From Lawsonibacter faecis (GTDB lineage Bacteria; Bacillota; Clostridia; Oscillospirales; Oscillospiraceae), in the NCBI RefSeq assembly GCF_014287675.1, contig NZ_JACOPQ010000002.1, positions 124,001 to 188,000 of the forward strand: a stretch of 64,000 nt of DNA. Direction: 5' to 3'. The notes under the pieces were generated by a model. The model made no database searches and was not told the DNA's origin. It was given only the letters and a program-made list of their open reading frames with translations. Position numbers and translations under genes: made by a program. Of the stretch, positions 31,592 through 40,984 are shown piece after piece. Every line of letters starts with the position of its first letter. Position 1 is the first letter of the stretch.

Positions 31592-32196
31592 CGGTTCAGC
31601 TCCCCAAAATTCTTTAATATCTGCAGACCCGGCTCCCCGCTCTTCTCCGGGTGGAACTGGCAGCCGTACACATTGCCGCTGCGCACCGCCGCCACCACGG
31701 ACGCGCCGTAGTCCGTCCGGGCAGTCACGTTCTTCTCGTCGGCAGCCACGCCGCAGAAGCTGTGGACAAAGTAGACGTACGCCCCGTCCTCCAGCCCCCG
31801 GAAGATGGGGGCGCCGTTTTGAAAGGTCAGGCTGTTCCAGCCGATATGGGGGAGCTTGTACTCCGTGTCAATCTTACGGACCCGGCCATGGACAAGCCCT
31901 AAGCCTTTACATGTCCGCCCCTCCTCGCCCAGGTCGAAGAGAAGCTGCATCCCCAGACAGATGCCCAGGATGGGCTTTTTTTCGCTCTGCTCCGCCAGCA
32001 CCCGGTCCAGCCCCGCCCCACGCAGCCTCTCCGCCGCATCGGGGAAGGCCCCCACACCGGGCAGGATGATGGAGTCCGCCCGCTCCAGCCCGGCGGCGTC
32101 GCCGGTAATCAGGGTCCGCATGCCCAGAAACTGCATAGCATTCGCGACGCTCTTCAGGTTGCCGACGCCGTAATCCACAATCGCTGTATAGCTCAT
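31588..32196 (-). CDS. hisH: Imidazole glycerol phosphate synthase glutaminase subunit
   Basis: 202 residues, class I glutamine amidotransferase. Nucleophile Cys in ILGICLGMQLLF, and His/Glu of the triad in 'YGCQFHPEKSGEPGLQIL'. N-terminal IVDYGVGNLKSVANAM and 'LPGVGAFPDA' are diagnostic. Supplies ammonia to HisF. It follows the zinc-ribbon gene by 72 bp and overlaps hisA. Confidence 0.96.
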   Translation of the reverse strand: MSYTAIVDYGVGNLKSVANAMQFLGMRTLITGDAAGLERADSIILPGVGAFPDAAERLRGAGLDRVLAEQSEKKPILGICLGMQLLFDLGEEGRTCKGLGLVHGRVRKIDTEYKLPHIGWNSLTFQNGAPIFRGLEDGAYVYFVHSFCGVAADEKNVTARTDYGASVVAAVRSGNVYGCQFHPEKSGEPGLQILKNFGELNR

Positions 32197-32268
32197 TTCC
32201 TTGTCACATCCTCCTGTGCGATCCGCCGTGGAGGGCGACCCACGCAGATGGGCGGCACAGAGGCCGCC

Positions 32269-32511
32269 CTATTCCATTTCCTTCAGCGCATGTTTCGGCG
32301 CGTCAAGGACGACCTTTCCACAGTCGGGGCAGTAATAAGCGGTTATCTCCATACGGGTGCCTGAGATGCACTCTGACAAGAGTACGTCGTTTTCGCGGCT
32401 GCTGAATCGGGATATATGGCGGCTCTTTTCCCACTGCGGCGTCCAGTTGAGCGTGCCAAACGTCTCGATTCTGCCGTTCCACATCCGTCTCCGGCAGTAC
32501 GGGCAGTCCAT
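32269..32511 (-). CDS. Small zinc-ribbon protein (DUF6487/PF20097-like)
   Basis: 80 residues with two CxxC knuckles: MDCPYCRRRM at the N-terminus and YYCPDCGKVV near the C-terminus, with 'LNWTPQWEKS' between, the pattern of the PF20097 family. Probably binds one zinc. It begins 1 nt after the hisB stop and is inside the his operon, so it is cotranscribed, but has no known role in histidine synthesis. Confidence 0.82.
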   Translation of the reverse strand: MDCPYCRRRMWNGRIETFGTLNWTPQWEKSRHISRFSSRENDVLLSECISGTRMEITAYYCPDCGKVVLDAPKHALKEME

Positions 32512-32512
32512 A

Positions 32513-33088
32513 TCAAAGCACCCCTTTTGTAGAGGTGACGCCCCCGCCCTCCACCCGGACCGCGTCCTTCAGCGCCAGGCCCAGGGACTTGAACAGGCCT
32601 TCGGTGATATGGTGGGCGTTCCTGCCGCTGAGGGCCTTCATGTGCAGGGTGAGTCCGGCGTTGAAGGCGAAGGCCCGCATAAACTCCTCCGTCAGGCAGG
32701 CGTCGTACGCCCCGATGCGCGCCTGGGGCATCTCCGCCTCGAAGACCAGGAAGGGCCGGTTGGAGATATCCAGGGCCGTGAAGGCCAGGGCCTCGTCCAT
32801 GGGGACATAGGCGCTGCCGAAGCGGCGGATGCCCCGCCGGTCCCCCAGAGCCTCCCGGAGGGCCTGGCCCAGAACGATGCCGGCGTCCTCCACGGTGTGG
32901 TGGCCGTCCACCTCCAGGTCGCCCTCAACGGCCAGCTCCAGGCCGAAGCCCGCGTAAAAGGCCAGGGCGGTGAGCATATGGTCGAAGAAGCCCACGCCGG
33001 TCCGGACGTTCACCCCGCCCCCGTCCAGGGCGAGGGTAAGGGCGATATCGGTCTCCTTGGTTTTGCGGGAAACGGCGGAAGTTCTCAT
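32513..33088 (-). CDS. hisB: Imidazoleglycerol-phosphate dehydratase
   Basis: 191 residues, monofunctional. MRTSAVSRKTKETDIALTL start, metal-binding His/Glu clusters 'GVGFFDHMLTALAFY', 'DGHHTVEDAGIVLGQAL' and 'GRNAHHITEGLFKSLGLAL'. Dehydrates IGP with bound manganese. Start at 33088 follows AAAGGA; a longer reading overlaps into the hisD spacer and lacks homology. Confidence 0.96.
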   Translation of the reverse strand: MRTSAVSRKTKETDIALTLALDGGGVNVRTGVGFFDHMLTALAFYAGFGLELAVEGDLEVDGHHTVEDAGIVLGQALREALGDRRGIRRFGSAYVPMDEALAFTALDISNRPFLVFEAEMPQARIGAYDACLTEEFMRAFAFNAGLTLHMKALSGRNAHHITEGLFKSLGLALKDAVRVEGGGVTSTKGVL

Positions 33089-33143
33089 ATACAAATTCCT
33101 TTCCGGCGGCGGCAAGCCTTCGACCTTCACAGGCTCCGGGCGG

Positions 33144-34418
33144 TCATTCAAAGCGCACCCGGATGGAGTTGGCGTGGGCGGTGAGATGCTCCGCCTCGGC
33201 CAGCGTGATGATCTTGTCCTTCACCGGGGCCAAATCCTTCTGTCTGTACTCTACGACGCTCATCGTCTTGAGAAAGCTGTCCACGCTCAGCGGCGAAAAG
33301 AACCGGGCTGTGCCCGAGGTGGGCAGCACATGGTTGGGGCCGGCCATATAGTCGCCCAGGGGCTCCGGGGACCACTCGCCCAGGAAGACCGCGCCGGCGT
33401 TGCGGACCCCGCCCAGCAGGGCCCGGGGGTCGGCGGTCACAATCTCCAGGTGCTCGGGCGCTATTTCGTTGGCCAGCTCCACGCAGCCGTCCAGGCTGCC
33501 GCAGACGATGGCGCAGCCGAAGTCTCGGAGGGAGGCCTCAATGATGGCGGAGCGGCCCAAATAGCCGGTCTGCCGGACAATCTCGGCGTCCACCGCCCCG
33601 GCCAGGGCCGCGCTGGGCGTGAGGAGCACCGCCGAGGCCATCTTGTCGTGCTCCGCCTGGCTCAGGAGGTCGGCGGCGATGTACTTGGGGTTGGCGGTCT
33701 CGTCGGCGATGACCAGCACCTCGGAGGGCCCGGCCACCATGTCGATGTCCAGCGTGCCGTAGGCCATGCGCTTGGCGGCCGCCACATAGGCGTTGCCGGG
33801 CCCCACCAGCTTATCCACCCGGGGGATGAAGCCCGCGCCGTAGGTCAGCGCGGCCACCGCCTGGGCGCCGCCCACGGCAATGACCCGATCCACCCCGGCG
33901 ATTTTGGCGGCCGCCAGGACGGCGTTATTGAGGTTTTCGGTGGGGGGCGTGACCATGACGATCTCCCCCACTCCGGCCACCCTGGCCGGAATGACGTTCA
34001 TCAGCACCGAGGAGGGATAGGCCGCCGTGCCGCCGGGCACGTACACCCCCACCCGGCTCAGCCCCCGGACCACCCGGCCCACCGTGCCGCCGTCGGGGGA
34101 GGTCCACTCCAGGGTTTTGGCCAGCAGCTTCCCGTTGTAGTCCCGGATGTTGGCGGCGGAGCGCTCCATGGCGGAAATCAGCTTCTTGGAGCAGGCGTAG
34201 TAGGCCATCTCCAGCTCTTCCGCGCCAATCTCATAGGGCTCGGCCTTGTCAAAGCGGCGGGAGTACCCGGCGACCGCCGAAAAGCCGTTTTCCCTTACAT
34301 CCTGCATAATATCGGCCACAGCCTTATCTATCCGCGCGCCCTTCTCCCGGGCCCTGGCCCGCATGGCGGCAATCCGCGCCTTTTCGGCGCTGCCGTCGGC
34401 CCTCACGATTTCAATCAT
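33144..34418 (-). CDS. hisD: Histidinol dehydrogenase
   Basis: 424 residues, usual length. Oxidises histidinol to histidine in two NAD-dependent steps. Signature 'IDMVAGPSEVLVIADETANPKYIAADLLSQAEHD' and the catalytic EIAPEHLEI plus 'SLDGCVELANEIAPEH'; 'VPGGTAAYPSSVLMNVIPA' binds substrate and NAD. The ATG overlaps the hisG stop (ATGA). The ATP-PRT and first steps are encoded just upstream. Confidence 0.96.
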   Translation of the reverse strand: MIEIVRADGSAEKARIAAMRARAREKGARIDKAVADIMQDVRENGFSAVAGYSRRFDKAEPYEIGAEELEMAYYACSKKLISAMERSAANIRDYNGKLLAKTLEWTSPDGGTVGRVVRGLSRVGVYVPGGTAAYPSSVLMNVIPARVAGVGEIVMVTPPTENLNNAVLAAAKIAGVDRVIAVGGAQAVAALTYGAGFIPRVDKLVGPGNAYVAAAKRMAYGTLDIDMVAGPSEVLVIADETANPKYIAADLLSQAEHDKMASAVLLTPSAALAGAVDAEIVRQTGYLGRSAIIEASLRDFGCAIVCGSLDGCVELANEIAPEHLEIVTADPRALLGGVRNAGAVFLGEWSPEPLGDYMAGPNHVLPTSGTARFFSPLSVDSFLKTMSVVEYRQKDLAPVKDKIITLAEAEHLTAHANSIRVRFE

Positions 34419-35062
34419 GGCTTATTCTCCAATTCCCGCTCACAACGGGCGATAAAGTCCTGAATTTCCGCCTTATAGAGCTTCATGCTGGCGGTGTTGA
34501 CGATGAGCCGGGCGCTCACCGGGGCCACCGTCTCAATGGGTACCAGGCCGTTCTCCCGCAGAGTGGCCCCGGTCTCCACAATGTCCACGATGGCGTCGGC
34601 CAGGCCCAGAATCGGGGCCAGCTCCACGCTGCCCTCAATCTTGATGATGTCCACATCCATGCCCTTTTTCTCAAAGAAGGTCCGGGCCACATTGGGATAT
34701 TTGCTGGCGATGCGCCGGGTCTTGTAGGTTCCGTAGAAGTCGGTCCCCTCCTTCACCGCCAGGGCGAAGCGGCACCTGCCGAAGCCCAGGTCCAGCACCT
34801 CGTAAAAGGCCCCGCCCTGCTCCAGGATGGTGTCCTTCCCGGCGACGCCCAGGTCGCAGACGCCGTGCTCCACGTAGGTAATCACATCGGGGGCCTTGGC
34901 AAGCACCGTGTCCAGGGGATAATTGGGGATGGCGTGGACCAGCCTGCGGCCGGGGTTCTTGACCGGAGTGCAGTCCAGGCCCATGGCCTCGAAGAGGGCC
35001 ACCGACTTATCCTGCAGTCGCCCCTTCGTCAGGGCGATTCTGAGCCGATTTCCCCCGCTCAT
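34415..35062 (-). CDS. hisG: ATP phosphoribosyltransferase, short-form catalytic subunit
   Basis: 215 residues, MSGGNRLRIALTKGRLQDKSV. The short form lacks the C-terminal regulatory domain and needs HisZ as the partner, here encoded immediately upstream. PRPP signature region 'LADAIVDIVETGATLRENGL'. Condenses ATP and PRPP. ATG overlaps the hisZ stop (ATGA), consistent with stoichiometric complex formation. Confidence 0.95.
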   Translation of the reverse strand: MSGGNRLRIALTKGRLQDKSVALFEAMGLDCTPVKNPGRRLVHAIPNYPLDTVLAKAPDVITYVEHGVCDLGVAGKDTILEQGGAFYEVLDLGFGRCRFALAVKEGTDFYGTYKTRRIASKYPNVARTFFEKKGMDVDIIKIEGSVELAPILGLADAIVDIVETGATLRENGLVPIETVAPVSARLIVNTASMKLYKAEIQDFIARCERELENKP

Positions 35063-36228
35063 ACCTCCACCAGCCTTTCCGTGCCGTTCTCCAGCACCAG
35101 CACCATGTCCGCGCCCTTCTCCCGGGCCAGGTTCAGGGTGGATTCCAGCGCCCGGAAGGGGGACAGCTCCGCCGTGCCGGGGGCGCGGGCGTCCACCACG
35201 GCCAGGGCCCGGGCCAGCTCGCCGTCCCCGAAGTGGATCAGCAGCTCCAGCCTGGGCAGGTCCGCGCAGGGCAGGCACGAGGCCACCGCGTCCACGTCCA
35301 CGGCAAAGCCGGTGGCCTGGGCGGGCCGCCCGAAGGCCTCCACCAGCTTGTCGTACCGGCCGCCGGAGAGGACGGCGTCCCCCGCCCCCTCCACATAACC
35401 CCGAAAGACCACGCCGGTATAGTAGTCTATCTGATGGACCAGGCCCAGGTCGAAACGGATGTACCGCTCGTACCCCGCCGCCTTCAGCTCGGCGTAGAGG
35501 TCCCGCAGATAGTCCAGCGCGTCGCTGCCGCCGGAGAGGGACTCGGCCTCGTCCAGCACCTCCGCCCCGCCGAAGAGCTGGCTCAGGCGGCGCAGGGGCC
35601 TCGCGGCGCTCTGGCCGGCGTAGGGCTCCAGCAGGTCCCCCAGGGCGGCGAAGTTTTTCCCCTCAATGAGGGCGCGCATCCGCTCCACCGCGTCGGCGCT
35701 CATGTCCATCCGGGCGGTGAGCTCCCGGAAGAAGCCCACGTGGCCCAGCTCGATGTGAAACCGCTCCAAACCGCTCTCCCGCAGGCAGTCCACCGCCAGG
35801 GCGATCATCTCCAAATCGGCCTTCCTGCCCGAGGCCCCGATGAGCTCCACCCCGCACTGGGCGATCTCGCTGCTGCCGCCCCGGTGCTCCCGCCCGGAGC
35901 GGAAGACGGTCTGGTCGTAGTAGAGCCGCTGGGGCAGGGGCACCGAGCGCAGCTTGGTGGCCGCCACCCGGGCGATGGGGGTGGTGCTGTCGGGCCGCAT
36001 GACCATAATCTTCCCCGAGCGGTCGATGATTTTCAGCATGGCCTCCTGGGGCATGGGGTTGCCCGACTGGAGGAAGAGGTCGTAAAACTCCACCTCGGGG
36101 GTGATGACCTCGGCGTAGCTCCGGCGGCGGAAGAGGCCGGTCAGGGCCTGCTGCACCTGCCGCCGCTCACGGCACTCGGCAAAGAGCCGGTCCCGGGTCC
36201 CCTCCGGCGTGTTGACATTGTAACTCAT
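35059..36228 (-). CDS. hisZ: ATP phosphoribosyltransferase regulatory subunit
   Basis: 389 residues, HisRS-like class II fold without anticodon domain: 'NTPEGTRDRLFAECRERRQV', 'MLKIIDRSGKIMVMRPDSTTPIARV', 'YYDQTVFRSGREHRGGSSEIAQCGVELIG', 'YYTGVVFRGYVEGAG'. Carries the histidine feedback site for short HisG. First gene of the operon; ATG follows GGAGAGGGG. Distinguished from hisS by the early end, the missing C-terminal domain and the context. Confidence 0.94.
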   Translation of the reverse strand: MSYNVNTPEGTRDRLFAECRERRQVQQALTGLFRRRSYAEVITPEVEFYDLFLQSGNPMPQEAMLKIIDRSGKIMVMRPDSTTPIARVAATKLRSVPLPQRLYYDQTVFRSGREHRGGSSEIAQCGVELIGASGRKADLEMIALAVDCLRESGLERFHIELGHVGFFRELTARMDMSADAVERMRALIEGKNFAALGDLLEPYAGQSAARPLRRLSQLFGGAEVLDEAESLSGGSDALDYLRDLYAELKAAGYERYIRFDLGLVHQIDYYTGVVFRGYVEGAGDAVLSGGRYDKLVEAFGRPAQATGFAVDVDAVASCLPCADLPRLELLIHFGDGELARALAVVDARAPGTAELSPFRALESTLNLAREKGADMVLVLENGTERLVEV

Positions 36229-36263
36229 AGGGCGCGCCCCTCTCCTGCAAGGTTTTCTTTTGC

Positions 36264-36292
36264 ATATTACCACGCTACTATGTTAAAGTCAA
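36264..36292 (-). promoter_or_regulatory. Sigma-A promoter of the his operon
   Basis: Minus strand TTGACT (36287-36292), 17-bp spacer, TAATAT (36264-36269). The leader is only about 30 nt, so there is no room for a T-box or attenuator. Confidence 0.8.
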
Positions 36293-36324
36293 GAAAAACC
36301 TGAAGGGATTCTCAAAACAGCGGA

Positions 36325-36344
36325 CCGCCCGATCATTCGGGCGG
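36325..36344 (-). terminator. Terminator after the NUDIX gene
   Basis: 8-bp stem CCGCCCGA/TCGGGCGG with TCAT loop, extended by G-C pairs; weak T-run (TGTTTTG) on the minus strand. Confidence 0.5.
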
Positions 36345-36371
36345 CCCGGACGATCGCGGGTGGACGGGATT

Positions 36372-36791
36372 CTATGGAAACAGCTCTGCGGCCTTTGCCA
36401 TCAGCTTGGGGTGGACCTCCGGGTAGGTCCACGGGCCGGGCGGCTCATAGGCCAGGAGGATGCGCTCGATCTCCAGCGGCGGCAGCGCTCCGAAGCGCTC
36501 GATCTCCGCGGCGTAGAGCATGCCGAAGCTCTCCTCCCCCGCCCCGTCCATGCCGGTGACGGAGTAGGCGCAGACCGGACGGAGGGCATACTCCTCCGCC
36601 CCGGTCTCCTCATGGAGCTCCCGCCGGGCGGTCGTCTCGACGGCCTCCCCCGGCTCCCGGTGGCCGCCGGGGGCCTCCCACGTATCCCGCGCCCGGTGCC
36701 TGCAGAAGACCCACCGGCCGGCATGACGGGCAATGACGACCGCAAAGCGGAGCTTTTCGTCCGGGACAGAATCATAAAATCGGACTTCCAT
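36372..36791 (-). CDS. NUDIX hydrolase
   Basis: 139 residues with a complete Nudix box, starting GGHREPGEAVETTARRELHE and ending ETGA (G-x5-E-x7-REUxEExGU), so an active pyrophosphohydrolase of nucleoside-diphosphate derivatives. The first 20 residues 'MEVRFYDSVPDEKLRFAVVI' and 'WEAPGGHREPGE' resemble the MutT-like group; the substrate is unknown. 36 bp after polC, probably the last gene of that operon. Confidence 0.9.
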   Translation of the reverse strand: MEVRFYDSVPDEKLRFAVVIARHAGRWVFCRHRARDTWEAPGGHREPGEAVETTARRELHEETGAEEYALRPVCAYSVTGMDGAGEESFGMLYAAEIERFGALPPLEIERILLAYEPPGPWTYPEVHPKLMAKAAELFP

Positions 36792-36827
36792 GTGCTATGG
36801 CTCCTCTCGGAGTGAATCGCGGTGTTC

Positions 36828-39800
36828 TCAGAAAAGCGTGATCTGGCTGGTGTCGGGCATTCCGTCCATGGCCCCGGCGGCCTTGAGCTGCTCGATATGG
36901 GTTTTGGACACCTTGGGGCAGGCGGCGGAGAACTCCTCCACGGAGATGAAGGTCTTCCCCTCCCGCTGCTCCATGATGGACCAGGCCGCCGTCTCCCCCA
37001 GACCCGGGATAGCGGAGAAGGGCGGAATCAGCGAGGCGTCGCCGCCGTAGGTAAAGAGGGTCGCATGGGACTTATAGAGGTCCACGTGCTCAAAGGTGAG
37101 GCCCCGGAGGTAGAACTCGTAGCAGACCTCCAGCGTGGTGAGCATGTCCTGCTCCACTGCGGAGGCCTCCTTGTCCTTGGCGCGGATCTCCTTCATCTTG
37201 GCCTTGACCACGTCGATGCCCCAGCACATGCAGGTGGCGTCGAAGGCCTTGGCGCGGATGGAGAAATAGGCGGCGTAGAACGCCAGGGGCCGGTGGACCT
37301 TGAACCAGGCGATGCGGAAGGCCATCATCACGTAGGCCACGGCGTGGGCCTTGGGGAAGAGGTATTTGATTTTCTTGCAGGAGCCGATGTACCACTCGGG
37401 CACGCCGGCGGAGAGCATCTCCTCCTCCGCCCCTTCGGGCAGTCCCCGGCCCTTTCGGACCGCCTCCATAATTTTAAAGGAGCGCTTCTCCGGCATGCCG
37501 CAGGAGATAAGGAAGAGCATGATATCGTCGCGGCAGCCGATGGCCTGGTTGACGGGGATGCCGTCCTTGACGATGAGGTCCTTGGCGTTGCCCAGCCACA
37601 CGTCGGTGCCGTGGGAGAAGCCGGACAGCCGGACCAGGACGTCGAACTCGCTGGGGGTGGTGTCCACCAGCATGCCCCGGACGAAGGAGGTGCCGAACTC
37701 CGGGATGGCCACCGCGCCGGTGGGGCCCAGGACCGGATCGTCCTCGAAGCCCAGGGCCTCGGAGGAGGTGAAGAGGGACATGGTGGCCTTGTCGTCCAGG
37801 GGGATATCCGTCCGGGCGTTGACCCCGGTCAGGTCCTCCAGCATGCGGATCATGGTGGGATCGTCGTGCCCCAGCATGTCCAGCTTCAGGAGGTTGCTCT
37901 CCATGGCGTGGTATTCAAAGTGGGTCGTGACGATATCGGTGCCCGTGTCGTCGGCGGGGTGCTGGACCGGGCAGAAGTCGTAAATCTCCCGGTTCTGGGG
38001 GATGACCACCATGCCGCCGGGGTGCTGGCCGGTGGTCCGCTTCACGCCGGTGCAGCCGTGGGCCAGGCGGTTCTCCTCCGCCCGGGGGACGTGGATGCCC
38101 CGCTTCTCCAGATACTTTTTCACATAGCCGAAGGCTGTCTTCTCCGCCACGGTGCCGATGGTGCCCGCCCGGAAGACGTGGGTCTCGCCGAAGAGCTCAA
38201 AGGTATAGCGGTGGGCCTTGGACTGGTACTCGCCGGAGAAGTTCAGGTCGATGTCGGGGACCTTGTCGCCGCCGAAGCCCAGGAAGGTCTCAAAGGGGAT
38301 GTTGAAGCCGTCCTTCACGTAGGGCGTGCCGCAGACGGGACAAATTGCGTCCTCCATATCCGCGCCGCAGCCCGCGCCCTGGGCCTTGGCGGCCTCGAAG
38401 TCGGAGTGCTTGCAGCTCGGGCAGCGGTAGTGGGGCGGCAGGGAGTTGACCTCAGTGATGCCCGACATGAAGGCCACCAGGGACGACCCGACGCTGCCGC
38501 GGGAGCCGACCAGATAGCCGTGCTCCAGGGAGTTCTGCACCAGCTTCTGGGCGGACATATAGATCACGTCGTACTTGCAGTTGATGATGTCCCCCAGCTC
38601 CACATTGATGCGGTCGGTGACGATTTGGGGCGGCTCCTCGCCGTAAAGCTCTTTTGCTTTCCCCCAGACCAGCCGCTTCAGCTCCCCGTCGGAGTCCTCC
38701 AGCTTGGGGGCGAAGAGGCCCTGGGGCAGCGGGTCCACGCGCTCGCACCAGTCGGCCACCAGGTTGGTGTTGCGCACCACCACGTTGTAGCAGTCCTCCC
38801 TGCCCAGATAGCTGAACTCCTCCAGCATCTCGGTGGTGGACTTGAAGTAGAGGGGCAGGGGCGAGTCGCAGTCGTCAAAGCCCTTGGTGTCCAGCAGGAT
38901 ATGGCGGTAAATCTCGTCCTCCGGGTCCAGGAAGTGGACGTCCCCGGTGGCGCAGACCGGCTTGTCCAGCTCCTTGCCCAAGGCCACGATGGTGCGGTTG
39001 AACTCCCGCAGCTCCTCCTCGCTCTGGACCATCCCCTTGCGGAGCATGAAGGCGTTGTTGCACAGGGGCTGGATCTCCAGAAAGTCGTACCAGGAGGCGA
39101 TGCGCTTGAGCTCGCTGAAGTCCTTCCGCTTGGAGACGGCCTCGTAAAGTTCGCCCGCTTCACAGGCGGAACCCAGGATCAGACCCTCCCGGTGCTCGTT
39201 GATGACGCTCTTGGGCATGATGGGAAAGCGCTTGAAGTGGTTCAGGTGGGCCTTGGAGATGAGCTGGTACAGATTGCGCAGGCCGATGTTGTTCTTGGCC
39301 AGGACGATGAGGTGCTTGGGCTGGCGGCGGGCCTTGCCCTGGGAACGCAGGGCCCGCATGGCCGGGTTGATGCCCTGGAGGGTGTGCACCCCCCTGTCCT
39401 CCAGCATTTTGAAGAAGGGGATCAGCATATAGGCCACGGTGGCCGCGTCGTCGGAGGCCCGGTGGTGGTTGAAGGCGGGCAGGTTCAGCCGCTCCGCCAC
39501 AATGTCCAGCTTGTATTTGCCCAGGTCGGGCAGGAGGTTCTGGGCCAGGATGAGGCTGTCCAGGGATGTGCTCTCAAAGGGGAGGCCCGCCCTGCGGCAG
39601 CCCTCGGCAATAAATCCCATGTCAAACTCGGCGTTGTGGGCTGCAAGAGGCCTGTCCCCCGCGAAGTCGAGAAAGGCCCGGATGGCCTCGGCCTGGGAGG
39701 GCGCGCCCTCCAGCATCCTGTCGGTGATGCCGGTGAGCTCAATGATCTCCCGGCTCAGAGGCCGGCCCGGGTCGGCGAAGGTGTTGAAGGATTCCGCCAC

Positions 39801-40943
39801 CTCGCCGTTGCGGAGGATGACCGCGCCGATCTCGGTGATGGCGTCCCGGCGCCTGTCCAGGCCCGTGGTCTCGATGTCGAAGCAGACGATTTCCCCTGTA
39901 AAGTCCTGCTCCTGTTCACCGTGGACCACCACGCGGTCGTCCACGTCGTTGATGTAGTAGGACTCCACGCCGTAGAGAATCTTGATGTTCTTGGCGGCGT
40001 GCCATGCGTCCGGGAAGGACTGGGCCACGCCGTGGTCCGTGATGGCGATGGCCCTGTGGCCCCAGGCCTCCGCCCGCTTCACCACCGCCTTGGTGGGGGT
40101 GAGGGCGTCCATGGTGGACATGGTGGTATGCAGATGCAGCTCCACCCGCTTCTCGGGGGCGTCGTCGGTCCTCTGGGCCTTCTCCCCCGCCATGACGGCG
40201 TAGGGCTCCAGCACCATCTCGCCGGAGAAACGGTCGATGTTCAGCTTGCCCTGGACCAGAAGGTGCATCCCCTCCTTCACATTGTCCACGATGGGCTTAC
40301 CGGAGTCGTCGGGGAAAAATTTGTTGATGTGGATGCTCCCGGTGTAGTCGGTCATGTCGAAGCCCACCACCCAGGCGCCCCGGTTCTTGAGCTCCTTGTG
40401 GTCCACGGCGAAGACGTCGCCCTTCACCACCACGGTGCCCATATCCAGGTTCAGCTCCCCCATGGAGGTGGGCTCCTTCTTGATCTCATGCTTGCCGAAG
40501 ATCAGCCTGCCCGCCCTCTTCGGACCGCCGCTCCCCCCCTTCTCCCGGGGACGGCTGAGCTTCAGGCTCTGGAGCGCCTGGCGGCGGATCTCCTCGGTGC
40601 GCTTGAAGGCGTCGTCCATCCCGGGCGCGGCAGGCTGGGCCGCGGGGGCGGGAGGCGGCGGGCTCACCGGGGCCTGTCCCCGCCCCGGGTCCGCCGCGCT
40701 CCGCTCATCCCGGAAGCCCAGCTCCACCCGCTCCACCCGGTAGGCCGCGGCCAGAGAGCGCTCCCACCGCGCCTTCAGCTCCGGCGAGGGCGGCAGGGGG
40801 CAGGCCACCTCCGCCCGGATGGTGCGCTCGGCCTTATCGATGACCGCCTTGGTGACCAGGCACTCCCCGGCCAGGTGGGCCAGATCGCCCTCGGGCCGCC
40901 AGGCGGAAAACAGTTTTAAAAAGGGTATCTTCTGCTCAGGCAT
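36828..40943 (-). CDS. polC: DNA polymerase III alpha subunit, PolC type
   Basis: 1371 residues, slightly shorter than the usual 1430. Main replicative polymerase of low-GC-lineage Gram-positives. In order: N-terminal domain and Pro/Ala linker, OB fold ('GTVVVKGDVFAVDHKELKNRGAW'), PHP domain (HLH at 270-272), DEDDh proofreading exonuclease inserted in it (CFDIETTGLD, Asp356/Glu358), palm with catalytic PDIDLNF (Asp897, Asp899), a zinc-binding CPSCKHS...CPVCGTPY, and the beta-clamp peptide QITLF at the extreme C-terminus. Follows ispG by 41 bp. Confidence 0.97.
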   Translation of the reverse strand: MPEQKIPFLKLFSAWRPEGDLAHLAGECLVTKAVIDKAERTIRAEVACPLPPSPELKARWERSLAAAYRVERVELGFRDERSAADPGRGQAPVSPPPPAPAAQPAAPGMDDAFKRTEEIRRQALQSLKLSRPREKGGSGGPKRAGRLIFGKHEIKKEPTSMGELNLDMGTVVVKGDVFAVDHKELKNRGAWVVGFDMTDYTGSIHINKFFPDDSGKPIVDNVKEGMHLLVQGKLNIDRFSGEMVLEPYAVMAGEKAQRTDDAPEKRVELHLHTTMSTMDALTPTKAVVKRAEAWGHRAIAITDHGVAQSFPDAWHAAKNIKILYGVESYYINDVDDRVVVHGEQEQDFTGEIVCFDIETTGLDRRRDAITEIGAVILRNGEVAESFNTFADPGRPLSREIIELTGITDRMLEGAPSQAEAIRAFLDFAGDRPLAAHNAEFDMGFIAEGCRRAGLPFESTSLDSLILAQNLLPDLGKYKLDIVAERLNLPAFNHHRASDDAATVAYMLIPFFKMLEDRGVHTLQGINPAMRALRSQGKARRQPKHLIVLAKNNIGLRNLYQLISKAHLNHFKRFPIMPKSVINEHREGLILGSACEAGELYEAVSKRKDFSELKRIASWYDFLEIQPLCNNAFMLRKGMVQSEEELREFNRTIVALGKELDKPVCATGDVHFLDPEDEIYRHILLDTKGFDDCDSPLPLYFKSTTEMLEEFSYLGREDCYNVVVRNTNLVADWCERVDPLPQGLFAPKLEDSDGELKRLVWGKAKELYGEEPPQIVTDRINVELGDIINCKYDVIYMSAQKLVQNSLEHGYLVGSRGSVGSSLVAFMSGITEVNSLPPHYRCPSCKHSDFEAAKAQGAGCGADMEDAICPVCGTPYVKDGFNIPFETFLGFGGDKVPDIDLNFSGEYQSKAHRYTFELFGETHVFRAGTIGTVAEKTAFGYVKKYLEKRGIHVPRAEENRLAHGCTGVKRTTGQHPGGMVVIPQNREIYDFCPVQHPADDTGTDIVTTHFEYHAMESNLLKLDMLGHDDPTMIRMLEDLTGVNARTDIPLDDKATMSLFTSSEALGFEDDPVLGPTGAVAIPEFGTSFVRGMLVDTTPSEFDVLVRLSGFSHGTDVWLGNAKDLIVKDGIPVNQAIGCRDDIMLFLISCGMPEKRSFKIMEAVRKGRGLPEGAEEEMLSAGVPEWYIGSCKKIKYLFPKAHAVAYVMMAFRIAWFKVHRPLAFYAAYFSIRAKAFDATCMCWGIDVVKAKMKEIRAKDKEASAVEQDMLTTLEVCYEFYLRGLTFEHVDLYKSHATLFTYGGDASLIPPFSAIPGLGETAAWSIMEQREGKTFISVEEFSAACPKVSKTHIEQLKAAGAMDGMPDTSQITLF

Positions 40944-40984
40944 ATGTCGTTACGCTCCCACACACATTCAGTTCATCCTAAGTA

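Noticed and set aside
36822..40919. A 1365-codon open frame opposite polC
   Set aside because: Same cause; the minus-strand PolC frame has complete catalytic motifs.
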